Of a stretch of DNA of 64,000 bases, positions 33,491-42,632 are shown piece after piece. Every line of letters begins with the position of its first letter. Within the stretch, counting starts at the first letter, position 1. The position numbers were made by a program, and so were the translations under genes. The DNA is from Pistricoccus aurantiacus (GTDB lineage Bacteria; Pseudomonadota; Gammaproteobacteria; Pseudomonadales; Halomonadaceae): NCBI RefSeq assembly GCF_007954585.1, contig NZ_CP042382.1:620001-684000 (forward strand), given 5' to 3'. The notes under the pieces are model-generated. The model was not told the DNA's origin, did not search any database, and was given only the letters and a program-made list of their open reading frames with translations.

Positions 33491-35212
33491 TCAGTCGTTG
33501 AAGTGGCGCCCGGCGGTCACTTCCGGCACGTAGCCCACGCGAATCACGAAATCGCCGAAGGGCTCGCCGGGTTCGCGCTCGCGACCGTAATGCTGGAATA
33601 ACCCTTCCAGGGCCTCGAGAATCTTCGTCTCGCCGACGTTTTCCAGGTAGCACTTGTTGAGCCGCTGGCCGTGAAAGCCGCCGCCCAGGTACAGGTTGTA
33701 CTTGCCCGGCGCGCGGCCGGTGAAGCCGATTTCCGCCAGGTAGGGCCGGGCGCAGCCGTTGGGGCAGCCGGTCATGCGGGTAACGATCGGCGTGTCGGCG
33801 ATGCCCGCCTGTTCTGCCAGCGCTTCCAGCTTGATCAAGAGGCTCGGCAGATAGCGCTCGCTTTCCGCCATGGCCAAGCCACAGGTAGGCATGGCCACGC
33901 AGGCCATGGCGTTGCGTCGCAGGGCGCTCTGTCGACGTCCTTGAGTCAGATGATGGTCTTGTAGCAGGCGCTCGATGGTGTCCCGCCATGCCGGTGAAAT
34001 ATTGACAATGGTCAGGTTCTGGTTGGGGGTCAGCTGGAACTCGCCTTCGTGTACTCGGGCGATCTCTCGCAGCCCGCTCATCAGCGGGTAATCCGGCCAG
34101 TCGCGAATACGCCCGTTCTCGATGAACAGGGTGTAGTGCCAGTGACCGTCGTCGCCTTCCAGCCAGCCGTAGCGGTCGCCGTTGTGCTCGAAGGCGACTT
34201 CCCGCGCCTCGCCCAGGGACCAGCCCAGGCGCTCCTCGACCTCGCCCTTGAACCAGTCCAGGCCGTGGGTATCCAGGGTGTACTTGAGCCGGGCCCGCTT
34301 GCGATCCACCCGGTCGCCGTAGTCCCGCTGCACGGTGACGATGGTTTCCGCCACCGCGATCATCTCCTCCGGACGACAGAAGCCGATCGGGTCCGCCAGG
34401 CGCGGATAGGTGGCGGCCTCGTTGTCGGTGCGCCCCATGCCGCCGCCCACGCAGACGTTGAAGCCCTGCAGGTCGCCATCTTCGACGATGGCGATAAAGC
34501 CCAGGTCCTGGCTGTAGACGTCGATATCGTTGACCGGCGGCACCGCGAAGCCGATCTTGAACTTGCGCGGCAGGTAGGTGGGGCCGTAGATCGGCTCGTT
34601 GTCCTTGTCCGGATCGACGCGCTCGCCGTCCAGCCAGATTTCCCGGTAGGCGCCGGCGCGAGGCGCCAGGTGATCGCTGACCGCTTGGGCGTGCTCTTGC
34701 ACCTTTGCATGCAGCGCGCTCTGATGTGGGTTGACCGCGGCCATGACGGTACGGTTGACGTCGCCACAGGCGGCCATGGTATCCAGCAGCACCGAGTTGA
34801 TGTCCTGAATGGTGGTGCGCAGATCGCGCTTGAGCACGCCGTGAAACTGGAAGGTCTGGCGGGTGGTCAGGCGCAGGCCGCCATCCCCGTAGCGGCGGCC
34901 GATGTCGTCGAGCTTGAGCCACTGTTCTGGGGTACAAGTGCCACCAGGCAGGCGAAGGCGCAGCATCATCTGGTAGGCGGGCTCCAGCTTCTGGCGACGC
35001 CGCTCGTCCCTCAGGTCGCGGTCGTCCTGCTGATAGAAGCCGTGGAACTTGGTCAGCTGGGTATCGTCCGGCGCCAAGGCCCCGGTGATCGGATCCGCCA
35101 GGCTCTGCTCGATGGTGCCGCACAGGAAGCGGCTATTGGCCTTGAGGCGCTCGTTGGGGTGCAGCGTCTCGAGGGGTTGGGTGATATCGCGGCTGCGATC
35201 GGGAGTGCTCAT
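33491..35212 (-). CDS. cysI: Sulfite reductase (NADPH) hemoprotein beta subunit
   Basis: The 573-residue enzyme reduces sulfite to sulfide with six electrons from CysJ. The four cysteines that hold the 4Fe-4S cluster and siroheme are Cys438, Cys444 (CVAMPTC), Cys483 and Cys487 (TGCPNGCARP). Nitrite/sulfite reductase repeats such as GDGGLRLTTRQTFQFHG and GFNVCVGGGMGRT are in place. It follows cysJ with a 12-bp gap on the minus strand. The start matches the family N-terminus. Confidence 0.97.
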   Translation of the reverse strand: MSTPDRSRDITQPLETLHPNERLKANSRFLCGTIEQSLADPITGALAPDDTQLTKFHGFYQQDDRDLRDERRRQKLEPAYQMMLRLRLPGGTCTPEQWLKLDDIGRRYGDGGLRLTTRQTFQFHGVLKRDLRTTIQDINSVLLDTMAACGDVNRTVMAAVNPHQSALHAKVQEHAQAVSDHLAPRAGAYREIWLDGERVDPDKDNEPIYGPTYLPRKFKIGFAVPPVNDIDVYSQDLGFIAIVEDGDLQGFNVCVGGGMGRTDNEAATYPRLADPIGFCRPEEMIAVAETIVTVQRDYGDRVDRKRARLKYTLDTHGLDWFKGEVEERLGWSLGEAREVAFEHNGDRYGWLEGDDGHWHYTLFIENGRIRDWPDYPLMSGLREIARVHEGEFQLTPNQNLTIVNISPAWRDTIERLLQDHHLTQGRRQSALRRNAMACVAMPTCGLAMAESERYLPSLLIKLEALAEQAGIADTPIVTRMTGCPNGCARPYLAEIGFTGRAPGKYNLYLGGGFHGQRLNKCYLENVGETKILEALEGLFQHYGREREPGEPFGDFVIRVGYVPEVTAGRHFND

Positions 35213-35224
35213 CTCGAACCTCGC

Positions 35225-37030
35225 TCAATAGACGTCGCGCTGATAACGCTTGTCGCGCTGCAGCTGTTTGACATAGTCGGTAGCGGCTTCCTTCGAATGG
35301 CCACCGTGCTCGCGGACGATCTCGATCAGGGCGTCGTTGACATCCGGTGCCATGCGCTCCGCGTCGCCGCATACGTAGAAGTGCGCACCGTCTTCCAGCC
35401 AGCGATAGACCTCGCCACCGCGCTCGCGAAGGCGCTGCTGGACGTAGATCTTCTCCGCCTCGTCCCGGGAGAAAGCCACGTCGAGCCGGCTCAGCACACC
35501 GCGCTTGAGCCAGTCCTGGAACTCGGTCTGATAGAGGAAATCCGTGCGGAAGTGCGGATTGCCGAAGAACAGCCAGCTGGGGCCGCTGGCGCCAAGCTCC
35601 TCGCGCTGCTGCAAGAAGGCGCGAAACGGCGCGACCCCGGTGCCCGGCCCCACCATGATCAGCGGGGTCTCGGGATTGTCCGGCAGGCGGAAATGCTTGT
35701 TGGTGCGCAGATAGATCGGCACCCGATCGCCGGGCTCGATCAGGTCGCACAGATAGGTGGAGGCGACGCCATGGCGCTCGCGCTCGAAGCTGGTATAACG
35801 CACCGCCGCCACGGTGAGATGAACCTCTTCCGGGTTCGCTAGGTGGCTCGAGGCAATCGAGTACTCCCGGGGCTGCAGCTTGCGCAGCATACCCAGCAGC
35901 GCCGGAGCATCCAGATTAGCGCCGGGGTATTCGAGCACCAGATCGATCAGGTGGCGCCCGTAAAGGTAATCCATCAACTCGCCGCGCCGCTCCTTGGCCA
36001 GCAGTTCGCCAATGGCTGGTGCCTCGATTCGGGCCGCGTAGGCTTCCACCACCGGCGGCGTCAGGGTGGTGATCTCGTAGTCGTCCCGCAGCGCTTCGAA
36101 AAGGCTACGTCCACCGCTATGACTTTCGACTCGTTCCTCCGGGTCCAGTCCCAGGGCGTCGAGCAAGGCGCTGACTTCCGCCTCCCGGTTGCGCGGCAAC
36201 AAACACAAGATGTCGCCGGGCTGATAGTCCAGTCCGGCGCCTTCCAGGGAAAGTTCCAGATGATAGGTTTCCTTGGGGGAACCGCGCCCGTTCAGCCCCT
36301 GGCACTCCAGCACCTCCGCCAGGAAAGGGTGCTGGCGATCGTAGCGAGTTGCCTGCGGTGAGTCTTGCGGAGTCAGCGCCGCCGGTTCGGCGCCCGGCGC
36401 CGGCGTATCGCTGCGGCTGGCCAGGGCGTCCAGCAACTGGGTGATCCAGGCCTGGGCAGGCTCCTCATAATCCACGTCGCAATCGAGTCGCGGTGATAGG
36501 CGCTCGGCGCCCAGGGCTTCCAGCCGGCGGTCGAAATCCTGGCCGGTCTGGCAGAAGAATTCATAGCTGGAATCTCCCAGCCCTAGCACCGCAAAGAGGC
36601 ACTCCTTGAGCTTGGGCGCCTTGCGGCCGTGCAGAAATTCATAGAAGTCCGCCGCCGGGTCCGGTGGCTCCCCCTCGCCATGGGTGGCGGTGACGATCAC
36701 TAGCCGGGCTTCCTGGCGCAGTTCCTTGTGCTTGTAGTCCGCCAAGTCGACGACTCGGGCATCGAGCCCCCGGGCCAGGGCCTGCTCGCCGAGCTGGCGC
36801 GCCACCCCTTCCGCATTGCCGGTTTCGGAGCCATAGAGAATCGTCAGGGGATGCGCCGCAGGCGCCTGAGAAGGAGCTGGCTGAGCCGACGCCGCGGCGT
36901 TGACACCCGTCAAGTAGCCGCTCAGCCAAGTACGCTGATCCGCGGACAGCGCCTCGATCAAGCGATTGACCGCGCCAGCCTGCTCCACCGTCAGCGGGCT
37001 ATTGGTCGCATCCAGGGCGTTGCTGTGCAT
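35225..37030 (-). CDS. cysJ: Sulfite reductase (NADPH) flavoprotein alpha subunit
   Basis: The 601-residue diflavin reductase passes electrons from NADPH through FAD and FMN to CysI. The flavodoxin domain starts at ILYGSETGNAEG (about 64-75) with THGEGEPPD and GLGDSSYEFF. The FAD region has PREYSIASS and GVASTYL, and the NADPH region GPGTGVAPFRAF, FGNPHFRTDF and YVCGDAERM. The C-terminal KRYQRDVY is typical. It is first in the cysJI operon. A gene-free 102 bp lies upstream and may hold a CysB-type promoter, which I could not define. Confidence 0.97.
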   Translation of the reverse strand: MHSNALDATNSPLTVEQAGAVNRLIEALSADQRTWLSGYLTGVNAAASAQPAPSQAPAAHPLTILYGSETGNAEGVARQLGEQALARGLDARVVDLADYKHKELRQEARLVIVTATHGEGEPPDPAADFYEFLHGRKAPKLKECLFAVLGLGDSSYEFFCQTGQDFDRRLEALGAERLSPRLDCDVDYEEPAQAWITQLLDALASRSDTPAPGAEPAALTPQDSPQATRYDRQHPFLAEVLECQGLNGRGSPKETYHLELSLEGAGLDYQPGDILCLLPRNREAEVSALLDALGLDPEERVESHSGGRSLFEALRDDYEITTLTPPVVEAYAARIEAPAIGELLAKERRGELMDYLYGRHLIDLVLEYPGANLDAPALLGMLRKLQPREYSIASSHLANPEEVHLTVAAVRYTSFERERHGVASTYLCDLIEPGDRVPIYLRTNKHFRLPDNPETPLIMVGPGTGVAPFRAFLQQREELGASGPSWLFFGNPHFRTDFLYQTEFQDWLKRGVLSRLDVAFSRDEAEKIYVQQRLRERGGEVYRWLEDGAHFYVCGDAERMAPDVNDALIEIVREHGGHSKEAATDYVKQLQRDKRYQRDVY

Positions 37031-37132
37031 GGGCGTTCACCATGTAGACAAAAGCGGAAGACGCCCTACCCTACCGACCTTTTTTAATACTATTAAGGAA
37101 TTGTTGCTTACCTTTCTATTCGAATTGGTTAT

Positions 37133-37642
37133 TTAGCTTACTTTATGTAGTTCCTTGGCGACGTCGGCCATGCTGTGGTAGGTGTGATCGCCGAACTTCT
37201 CCAGGGTCTGCATCTCCTGCTCGCTGGCCTGTGCGCGGGCATGGCGCTTGAGTTCCTCGCCGCTGGCAGGAAAGCTCATGCCCTCGAATAAGCTGGCGAA
37301 GCGCGCGGCGGAGGGCGCCTGCATGGCCCGTTGGCCGCCGGTCTTGCTCGGCTGGCTGTCCGGGGCCTTCTCGTGGGTGCGCAGCTCACCGAAGGCACGC
37401 GCCACTTCCGCGGCGTCGCGATATTCCTGATCGGGCAGTTGCGCGATGATATCGCGCACCTCACCGTTATCGACGGCGTTTCCCAGTTCCTCCCGCGATG
37501 TCGGAAAGTCGACGCCCTTCAGTGCCTTCTCGAGATCCGCGGCGGACACCGCCTGGCGGGGGTGGGAAGTCTGCAGATGCCGTTCGTAGCGGGATTTCTG
37601 CTCGAACTCCGCGCCGCATATTTCACAGGTGAATTGAGCCAT
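37133..37642 (-). CDS. C2H2 zinc finger plus two DUF2795-like domains
   Basis: The 169-residue protein has an N-terminal C2H2-type finger (FTCEICGAEFEQKSRYERHL, with His22 and His27 as the last ligands). Two DUF2795-like helical units follow, about residues 35-88 (KALKGVDFPTSREEL) and 112-165 (LFEGMSFPASGEEL). DUF2795 has no assigned function. Its ATG shares one base with the stop of the upstream gene (TGATG), so the two are coupled. C2H2 fingers are uncommon in bacteria; this may bind nucleic acid, which is inference. Confidence 0.75.
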   Translation of the reverse strand: MAQFTCEICGAEFEQKSRYERHLQTSHPRQAVSAADLEKALKGVDFPTSREELGNAVDNGEVRDIIAQLPDQEYRDAAEVARAFGELRTHEKAPDSQPSKTGGQRAMQAPSAARFASLFEGMSFPASGEELKRHARAQASEQEMQTLEKFGDHTYHSMADVAKELHKVS

Positions 37643-38637
37643 CAGCGCACCTCCCCCACCGCTTTCTGAACATCCGCCATGGTCTCGAACTGCCGATCGG
37701 AAACCTCGTCGAGCACCTCGACGATTTCCTTTGCGGCATCGTTGGCTTTGGCCTGCTTGAGCAACTCGGATTTGCCGCAGGGAAAATCAACGCCCTTGAG
37801 CGCCTTGGCGATGCCTGCCGCGGAGTCGGTTTGGCTTGCCGCCTTGCCGCCGCGCTCACCGCCCTTGCTGCGATCCCCTGCCGGGGCCTCGCTTCCCGGT
37901 TGCATCTGTGGCTCCACGAGCTTGCCGCTTTCCAGCGCGTCGGTGGGCCATTCCCGCTTCGTCAAGCCCAAGGTCTTGAACAGATTCGCCTTGCCGGTGA
38001 TCTTGACGTCTTCCTCGCTCAGATCATCGTGGGCCCCGATCAGCAGAAATTGAGCGTCCGCGTAGTCGAGCAGCTTGGGATCATCGATGGCGATCCAGCG
38101 CTTGTCGGCGAACTTGTCCTTCAGGTGCTTGGGATAGTCCGGCTTGGCCTGGGGAAAGCCGGGCACGTCGACGGCGGGATTGCGTACCGAGATCACGAAG
38201 CTCGCCTCGGCGAGTATGCCTAGCGTCTTCTGTGCCTTGCCGATCGTTTCGGGGCTGGAAAGCCGGTAGGCCAGGCGGGTGCCGCTGTCATCTTCGAAGA
38301 TCGCGTAGCGTCCCTCGCCGACGGGAATGGCCTCGCCCTGCTCCTGCTCGCCTCGGGTCTTGGTTTCGTACTCGAGCGGAACCAACGCCTCGCCAATGTC
38401 CTTCGGCTTGGCGGTCAGGTCGTTCATCATCCATTCGCGTTGGGTGGACTTCGATTTCCCTCGCGGAATCTCCGGCAGTCGCTTCTTGCCTACCAGAAAA
38501 AGCCGCGCCGTGTCTTTCTTCTCCGGCGCCAGCACCAGGTACAGGCGCTGAATGTCATCCAGCTCCTGGATTTTTTCTGCATCGATCTTTGGCCGGTAGA
38601 AGAAATAGATATCTCCCTTTTCCACATAAGCCGTCAT
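37642..38637 (-). CDS. Protein of unknown function with C-terminal DUF2795 domain
   Basis: The 331-residue protein starts MTAYVEKGDIYFFYRPKID after a strong AGGAGGTGAC. The first 240 residues (including RLYLVLAPEKKDTARLFLVG and FVISVRNPAVDVPGFPQAKP) look like a soluble globular domain that I do not recognise. A charged linker rich in Gly, Ser and Lys precedes a DUF2795 unit (AKALKGVDFPCGKSELLKQA) that closely matches the first unit of the coupled downstream gene. The shared domain and coupling suggest the two proteins act together. Confidence 0.7.
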   Translation of the reverse strand: MTAYVEKGDIYFFYRPKIDAEKIQELDDIQRLYLVLAPEKKDTARLFLVGKKRLPEIPRGKSKSTQREWMMNDLTAKPKDIGEALVPLEYETKTRGEQEQGEAIPVGEGRYAIFEDDSGTRLAYRLSSPETIGKAQKTLGILAEASFVISVRNPAVDVPGFPQAKPDYPKHLKDKFADKRWIAIDDPKLLDYADAQFLLIGAHDDLSEEDVKITGKANLFKTLGLTKREWPTDALESGKLVEPQMQPGSEAPAGDRSKGGERGGKAASQTDSAAGIAKALKGVDFPCGKSELLKQAKANDAAKEIVEVLDEVSDRQFETMADVQKAVGEVR

Positions 38638-38729
38638 TTGTCACCTCCTGTGTCAAAATCGACGTGTTCGAGTCACCCGAACGCCACTTCCATGGGTAGC
38701 AAAGAAGCTTCTATCCTGCAACGTCCAGG

Positions 38730-39605
38730 CTAGGTCGTCGGTCGTGCCTTGATCGCCACCCGACGCTCGTGCAAGGCGATCAGGGAACCGCTGGCGATGA
38801 TCACCAGGCTGCCCACGTAAACCCACAGATCCGGCGCTTCATTCCAGAACCACCAGCCCAGTAGTACCGCCCAGACCATGGCGGTGTAGTCGAATGGCGC
38901 CACTAGCGCGGCGGGAGCGATACGGCAGGCCAGTGTGATGAAGAGCATGCTGCCTACCCCGAGAATGCCGGCTCCAGCGAAGGCGAGCCAGTGAATCGCC
39001 TGAGGCGTCTGCCAGACACCGGGCAGCAGCGTGGCGGAAACCAGCAGCGGCACCAGCACTACATAGAAGACCATTGCCCACAGGGGTTCGCGATAACCGT
39101 AGCGCCGGGCGGACAGCATCAGTAGCGCATAGCAGAGCGCCGCCCCCAGCAGCGAAAGCGCTCCCCACTGGAAGCTTTCGCCACCGGGACGCACCACGAT
39201 CAGCACGCCGCCAAAGCCCACCAGGGCAGCCATCAACGGCAAAGGGGCCACCCGTTCGTTAAGCAAGGGAAGTGACAGAAGAGTGACGAACAATGGCGCG
39301 GCGAAGGCGATGGCGGTGGCCTCCGCCAGGGGCAGCAGGGTCAGACCGAAGATGAAGCACAGCATGGAGCCGGTGGCGAATAGCCCCCGCCAGACGTGCA
39401 GCCAGGGGCGCCGGGTCTTCAAGGTGCCCAGGCCGCCGCGAAAATGCGCGATCAGTGCGACCAGCGGCACCGATACCAGAGTGCGAAAGAAGATGATCTG
39501 AATGATTGCGTAGCTCTGTCCCAGCCACTTGGACAGGGCATCGCCCAGCGCCAGGCACAACACTCCCAGGCACATGTAGCCGATACCCAGCAGCGTCGTT
39601 GGCAT
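38730..39605 (-). CDS. DMT-superfamily permease (EamA family)
   Basis: The 291-residue protein has ten predicted transmembrane segments in two EamA repeats, with FFRTLVSVPLVAL and the LPLAEATAIAFAAPLF signature in the first and ALVAPFDYTAMVWAVLLGW in the second. It exports or imports a small metabolite at the cytoplasmic membrane; the substrate cannot be told. The C-terminus is cytosolic and basic. It is a single gene, between the DUF2795 pair and dacA-like gene, all on the minus strand. Confidence 0.88.
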   Translation of the reverse strand: MPTTLLGIGYMCLGVLCLALGDALSKWLGQSYAIIQIIFFRTLVSVPLVALIAHFRGGLGTLKTRRPWLHVWRGLFATGSMLCFIFGLTLLPLAEATAIAFAAPLFVTLLSLPLLNERVAPLPLMAALVGFGGVLIVVRPGGESFQWGALSLLGAALCYALLMLSARRYGYREPLWAMVFYVVLVPLLVSATLLPGVWQTPQAIHWLAFAGAGILGVGSMLFITLACRIAPAALVAPFDYTAMVWAVLLGWWFWNEAPDLWVYVGSLVIIASGSLIALHERRVAIKARPTT

Positions 39606-39641
39606 TGCGTCATCTCACTTACTTGATCATCTCACTTATAG

Positions 39642-40988
39642 TCATCTTACTACCAGACAGTCCATCCCCCGAGCGGAGAGACGGCTGCAGACGCTACGCG
39701 CCTGGTCTTCCTGCAAATCTACCAGACGCGCGCGGAACATGCGGCTGTCCGAGACGGCGACCTCCATGACATCCACACGCAGGGCCTGCTGCGCTCCCAG
39801 GTAATCCGCCGCCCGAGACGCGAGATGACGAGCCTGACCGGCATCCTTGAAGGCACCGACCTGAACCGCCCACTCACCGGCGGGACCCGGCCGCGAGCGA
39901 CGCTCGACCAGTTCGGCGATAGGATCCGCAGAACCCTGGGCCTGAGATGGCGAGGAAGAAGAAACGTAGGAAGCGGTTGTCGTCGCTGCGTCAGGATTCG
40001 TGACGCGGCGACGGGCGGTGGAAGCCGGGCTAGCCGAGGCGATTTGCCGACTGGCGTTTGCCATGGTCGGTGCAATGATCGCCGATGCCAGCGCCGGCAA
40101 GGGCGTTGCGTTGCCGTAGATGTCGGTTTGACCGCTCCAGTCCCGGCCGCTCAGCATGGCAAGGCGGGTGAATCCGTCGTCCATCAGCTCCGCCATGTGT
40201 TCATCCCGGGAACTGGCGGAATAGCCGCCCATCACCACCGCGATCACCCGCCGGTTATCACGCATGGCGGAGGTCGCCACGTTGAAGCCGGAAGCGCGAA
40301 TAAAGCCGGTTTTCAAACCGTCAGCGCCTTCATAGTTGCTGAGCAGCCGGTTGTGGCCACGACGGGACTTGCCCTGATACACGTAGCTCTTGCGGGAAAA
40401 CTCTTGATAATACTGGGGAAAATCCCGCATCAGATGCACCGACAACACCGCCATGTCCCGAGCGGTAGTCACCTGCGCCGCATCCGGCAGCCCCGAGGCG
40501 TTGCGGAACTGGGTGTCCTGCATCCCGAAGGCCTGGGCTTTCTGTGTCATCAAGCGGGTGAAGTTGGTTTCGGTGCCGCCCAGCGCTTCTGCCACCACCA
40601 CCGCGACATCATTGGCGGAGGTCACCACCAGAGCAGGAATCGCCTCCTCCACGGAGATCGTGCTGCCGACATTGAGCCACAGCTTGGACGCCGGCATGGA
40701 CGCCGCATGAGAGGATACATAAAGCGGCTGATCGAGGGCCACTCGCCCTTCTTCGATGGCTTCGAACAGCAGATAAAGCGTCATCATCTTGGTCAGCGAC
40801 GCCGGATAACGACTCTCTTCCGCATTGGCCGCATGCAGAATATTTCCACTGGTGGCATCCACCACGATAGAGGCGTAACGCGGATTGGCCGCCTGGGCCG
40901 CTCCACTCATCAAGATAAAAAGCATCAAAGCCAATGAAATGGCCCACGGGTAATGATAAGACCCGCGCCCCAGGACGTTACCCCGCAT
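39642..40988 (-). CDS. D-alanyl-D-alanine carboxypeptidase with SPOR domain
   Basis: The 448-residue protein has a signal peptide ending near AQAAN (residue 34) and a class A low-molecular-weight PBP domain with SLTK (64-67), SAN (124-126) and KTG (226-228). It trims D-Ala from peptidoglycan stem peptides in the periplasm. A Ser/Ala-rich linker (about 310-365) leads to a C-terminal SPOR domain (WAVQVGAFKDAGQARHLASR), which binds denuded glycan at the division site. PBP plus SPOR is common in alphaproteobacteria and some halophiles, and differs from E. coli DacA, which has a membrane anchor. Confidence 0.92.
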   Translation of the reverse strand: MRGNVLGRGSYHYPWAISLALMLFILMSGAAQAANPRYASIVVDATSGNILHAANAEESRYPASLTKMMTLYLLFEAIEEGRVALDQPLYVSSHAASMPASKLWLNVGSTISVEEAIPALVVTSANDVAVVVAEALGGTETNFTRLMTQKAQAFGMQDTQFRNASGLPDAAQVTTARDMAVLSVHLMRDFPQYYQEFSRKSYVYQGKSRRGHNRLLSNYEGADGLKTGFIRASGFNVATSAMRDNRRVIAVVMGGYSASSRDEHMAELMDDGFTRLAMLSGRDWSGQTDIYGNATPLPALASAIIAPTMANASRQIASASPASTARRRVTNPDAATTTASYVSSSSPSQAQGSADPIAELVERRSRPGPAGEWAVQVGAFKDAGQARHLASRAADYLGAQQALRVDVMEVAVSDSRMFRARLVDLQEDQARSVCSRLSARGMDCLVVR

Positions 40989-41171
40989 GACGTTCCCCCG
41001 AACACATATTTTTTACATTGCGAAACAATAAACCTAATTCCGTTGCTTTGAAATCCCGATTAGGCGCCAATATGCCCATCAACTCTCGCCTATCCAACTG
41101 TAGCGCCATTTACTCAATTAGATTTTTCCTTGTTCGTGCTCGTCAAGCACCAGCTTATCCTGGACCGATAT

Positions 41172-41200
41172 TTGACATACTCCAACATGTCGTCAATAAA
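41172..41200 (+). promoter_or_regulatory. Candidate promoter of the azurin gene
   Basis: TTGACA at 41172-41177 is 17 bp from AATAAA at 41195-41200, 64 bp before the azurin start. The -35 is perfect and the -10 poor. The rest of the 276-bp gene-free region (40989-41264), which also serves the divergent carboxypeptidase gene, shows no other clear element. Confidence 0.35.
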
Positions 41201-41264
41201 GAAGGTTGAAGTTAAGTGGCCTATCCAGGCTCGTAACCGCTTCAATCACGGTAATGGAGAGACA

Positions 41265-41735
41265 ATGATGCGTACTTCATGGATGTTACTGGCTGCGACG
41301 GCGTTTACCGCTGCCTTGGCTAGCGCGCCGACCTTTGCCGCCGACGATGAGTGCACCTTGACCATCGAAGGCAACGACCAGATGCAGTTCAACAAGGAAG
41401 AAATGACCGTTCCCGCCAGCTGCAACGAGGTCACTATAGAACTCGAGCACACCGGCGAAATGGCGGCGGACGTGATGGGGCACAACTGGGTGCTGGCCGA
41501 GTCCAGCGTCTCCGAGGAAGTGGCGACCGCCGGCATGCAGGCGGGTATGGACAACGACTATCTGCCCCAGGACGATGACCGTATCATCGCTCACACGGAA
41601 ATCGTCGGCGGTGGTGAAACAACTTCCGTCACCTTTTCCACAGCGGACCTGGCGGACAAGGATCTGACCTTCTTCTGCTCCTTCCCGGGTCACTACGCTC
41701 CCATGCACGGCAAATTCATCGTCAAGCAAGAGTAA
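41265..41735 (+). CDS. azu: Azurin
   Basis: The 156-residue blue copper protein has a signal peptide cleaved near PTFA/ADDEC. Mature features include GNDQMQFN, MGHNWVL with the first copper His, and FFCSFPGHYAPMHGKF with the copper Cys, His and Met. The opening Cys forms the usual disulfide with the Cys in VPASCNEV. Azurin carries electrons in the periplasm, for example to cytochrome peroxidase or nitrite reductase. GGAGAG precedes the ATG at 41265. Confidence 0.97.
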   Translation: MMRTSWMLLAATAFTAALASAPTFAADDECTLTIEGNDQMQFNKEEMTVPASCNEVTIELEHTGEMAADVMGHNWVLAESSVSEEVATAGMQAGMDNDYLPQDDDRIIAHTEIVGGGETTSVTFSTADLADKDLTFFCSFPGHYAPMHGKFIVKQE

Positions 41736-41762
41736 CGCCAAGCCTACTATCGACATGAATCC

Positions 41763-41786
41763 ATCGCCGGCCTTAGCGCCGGCGAT
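41763..41786 (+). terminator. Strong hairpin after azurin
   Basis: ATCGCCGGC and GCCGGCGAT form perfect 9-bp GC-rich arms around CTTAGC, 27 bp after the azurin stop. It lacks a T tract, so it may act as a terminator only partly, or stabilise the mRNA end. thiM starts 45 bp later. Confidence 0.5.
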
Positions 41787-41831
41787 ATCGTTGCGATACT
41801 CGCCACCCCTGCGACGTGAGGCGTTCCCTGC

Positions 41832-42632
41832 ATGTCCGACTGTGCCGCTCACCTTGCCCGTCTGCGCGAAACCGCGCCCCTCGTGCAACACATCACCAAT
41901 CACGTGGCCATGAACCTGGCCGCCAATGTGCTGTTGGCCCTCGGCGCTTCTCCGGCGATGGTGCATGCCAAGGAGGAGGTCGAGGAATTCGCCGCTCTGA
42001 CGGACGCGCTGTGTATCAATATCGGCACCCTTTCCGCGCCTTGGGTTGAGTCCATGCAACTGGCCGCCAAGACTGCGCGGCATGTCGGCACTCCCTGGGT
42101 GTTCGATCCGGTGGCGGTAGGGGCCACCGCTTTTCGCCGGGAGACCGCCGCTCGACTGCTGGAACTCAAGCCCACGGCGATTCGCGGCAACGCCTCGGAG
42201 ATCATCGCCCTGGCGGCCCAGGGTAGTGCGGGGCGGGGCGTGGACAGCACTGATAGCGTCGAGGCGGCGGAGCAGGCGGCGATCGCCCTGGCGAACCGGA
42301 CCGGCGGCGTGGTCGCGGTCACCGGCCCGGTGGATTTTGTGACCGACGGCAAGCGTCAGGCCAAGGTAGCCAATGGCCACGCCCTGATGCCCAGAGTCAC
42401 CGCCCTGGGCTGCGCGCAATCCGGCGTCGTCGCCGCTTTTCTGGCCGATACCGAGGATAACTTCGAGGCAACCCTGGCGGCGCTGGTGAGCTATGCCATT
42501 GCCGGCGAAATTGCCGCTCAACGCGCCCAAGGCCCCGGTAGTTTCGCCGTCGCCTTCCTGGACACCCTCTATCGACTGGACGGCCAGCAGATCGATACCT
42601 ACCTACGCCTGGAGATGTCGGATGAAATTTGA
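41832..42632 (+). CDS. thiM: Hydroxyethylthiazole kinase
   Basis: The 266-residue kinase phosphorylates the thiazole moiety of thiamine for salvage. It has PLVQHITNHVAMNLAANVLL, LCINIGTL, WVFDPVAVGAT and IRGNASEI. The catalytic cysteine lies in VTALGCAQSG, where many homologues have TGTGC. It overlaps thiE by 11 bp. I saw no THI-box riboswitch in the 96 bp upstream, so regulation by TPP is not evident here. Confidence 0.95.
   Translation: MSDCAAHLARLRETAPLVQHITNHVAMNLAANVLLALGASPAMVHAKEEVEEFAALTDALCINIGTLSAPWVESMQLAAKTARHVGTPWVFDPVAVGATAFRRETAARLLELKPTAIRGNASEIIALAAQGSAGRGVDSTDSVEAAEQAAIALANRTGGVVAVTGPVDFVTDGKRQAKVANGHALMPRVTALGCAQSGVVAAFLADTEDNFEATLAALVSYAIAGEIAAQRAQGPGSFAVAFLDTLYRLDGQQIDTYLRLEMSDEI

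Noticed and set aside
33135-35123. 662-codon open frame overlapping phaC2 and cysI
   Set aside because: It is rich in Arg, Gly and Pro, has no recognised domain, and is explained by third-position GC bias of the overlapping cysI gene.
41736-41831. TPP riboswitch before thiM
   Set aside because: The gap contains a GC hairpin but no THI-box sequence elements, and is too short once the hairpin is counted as the azurin terminator.
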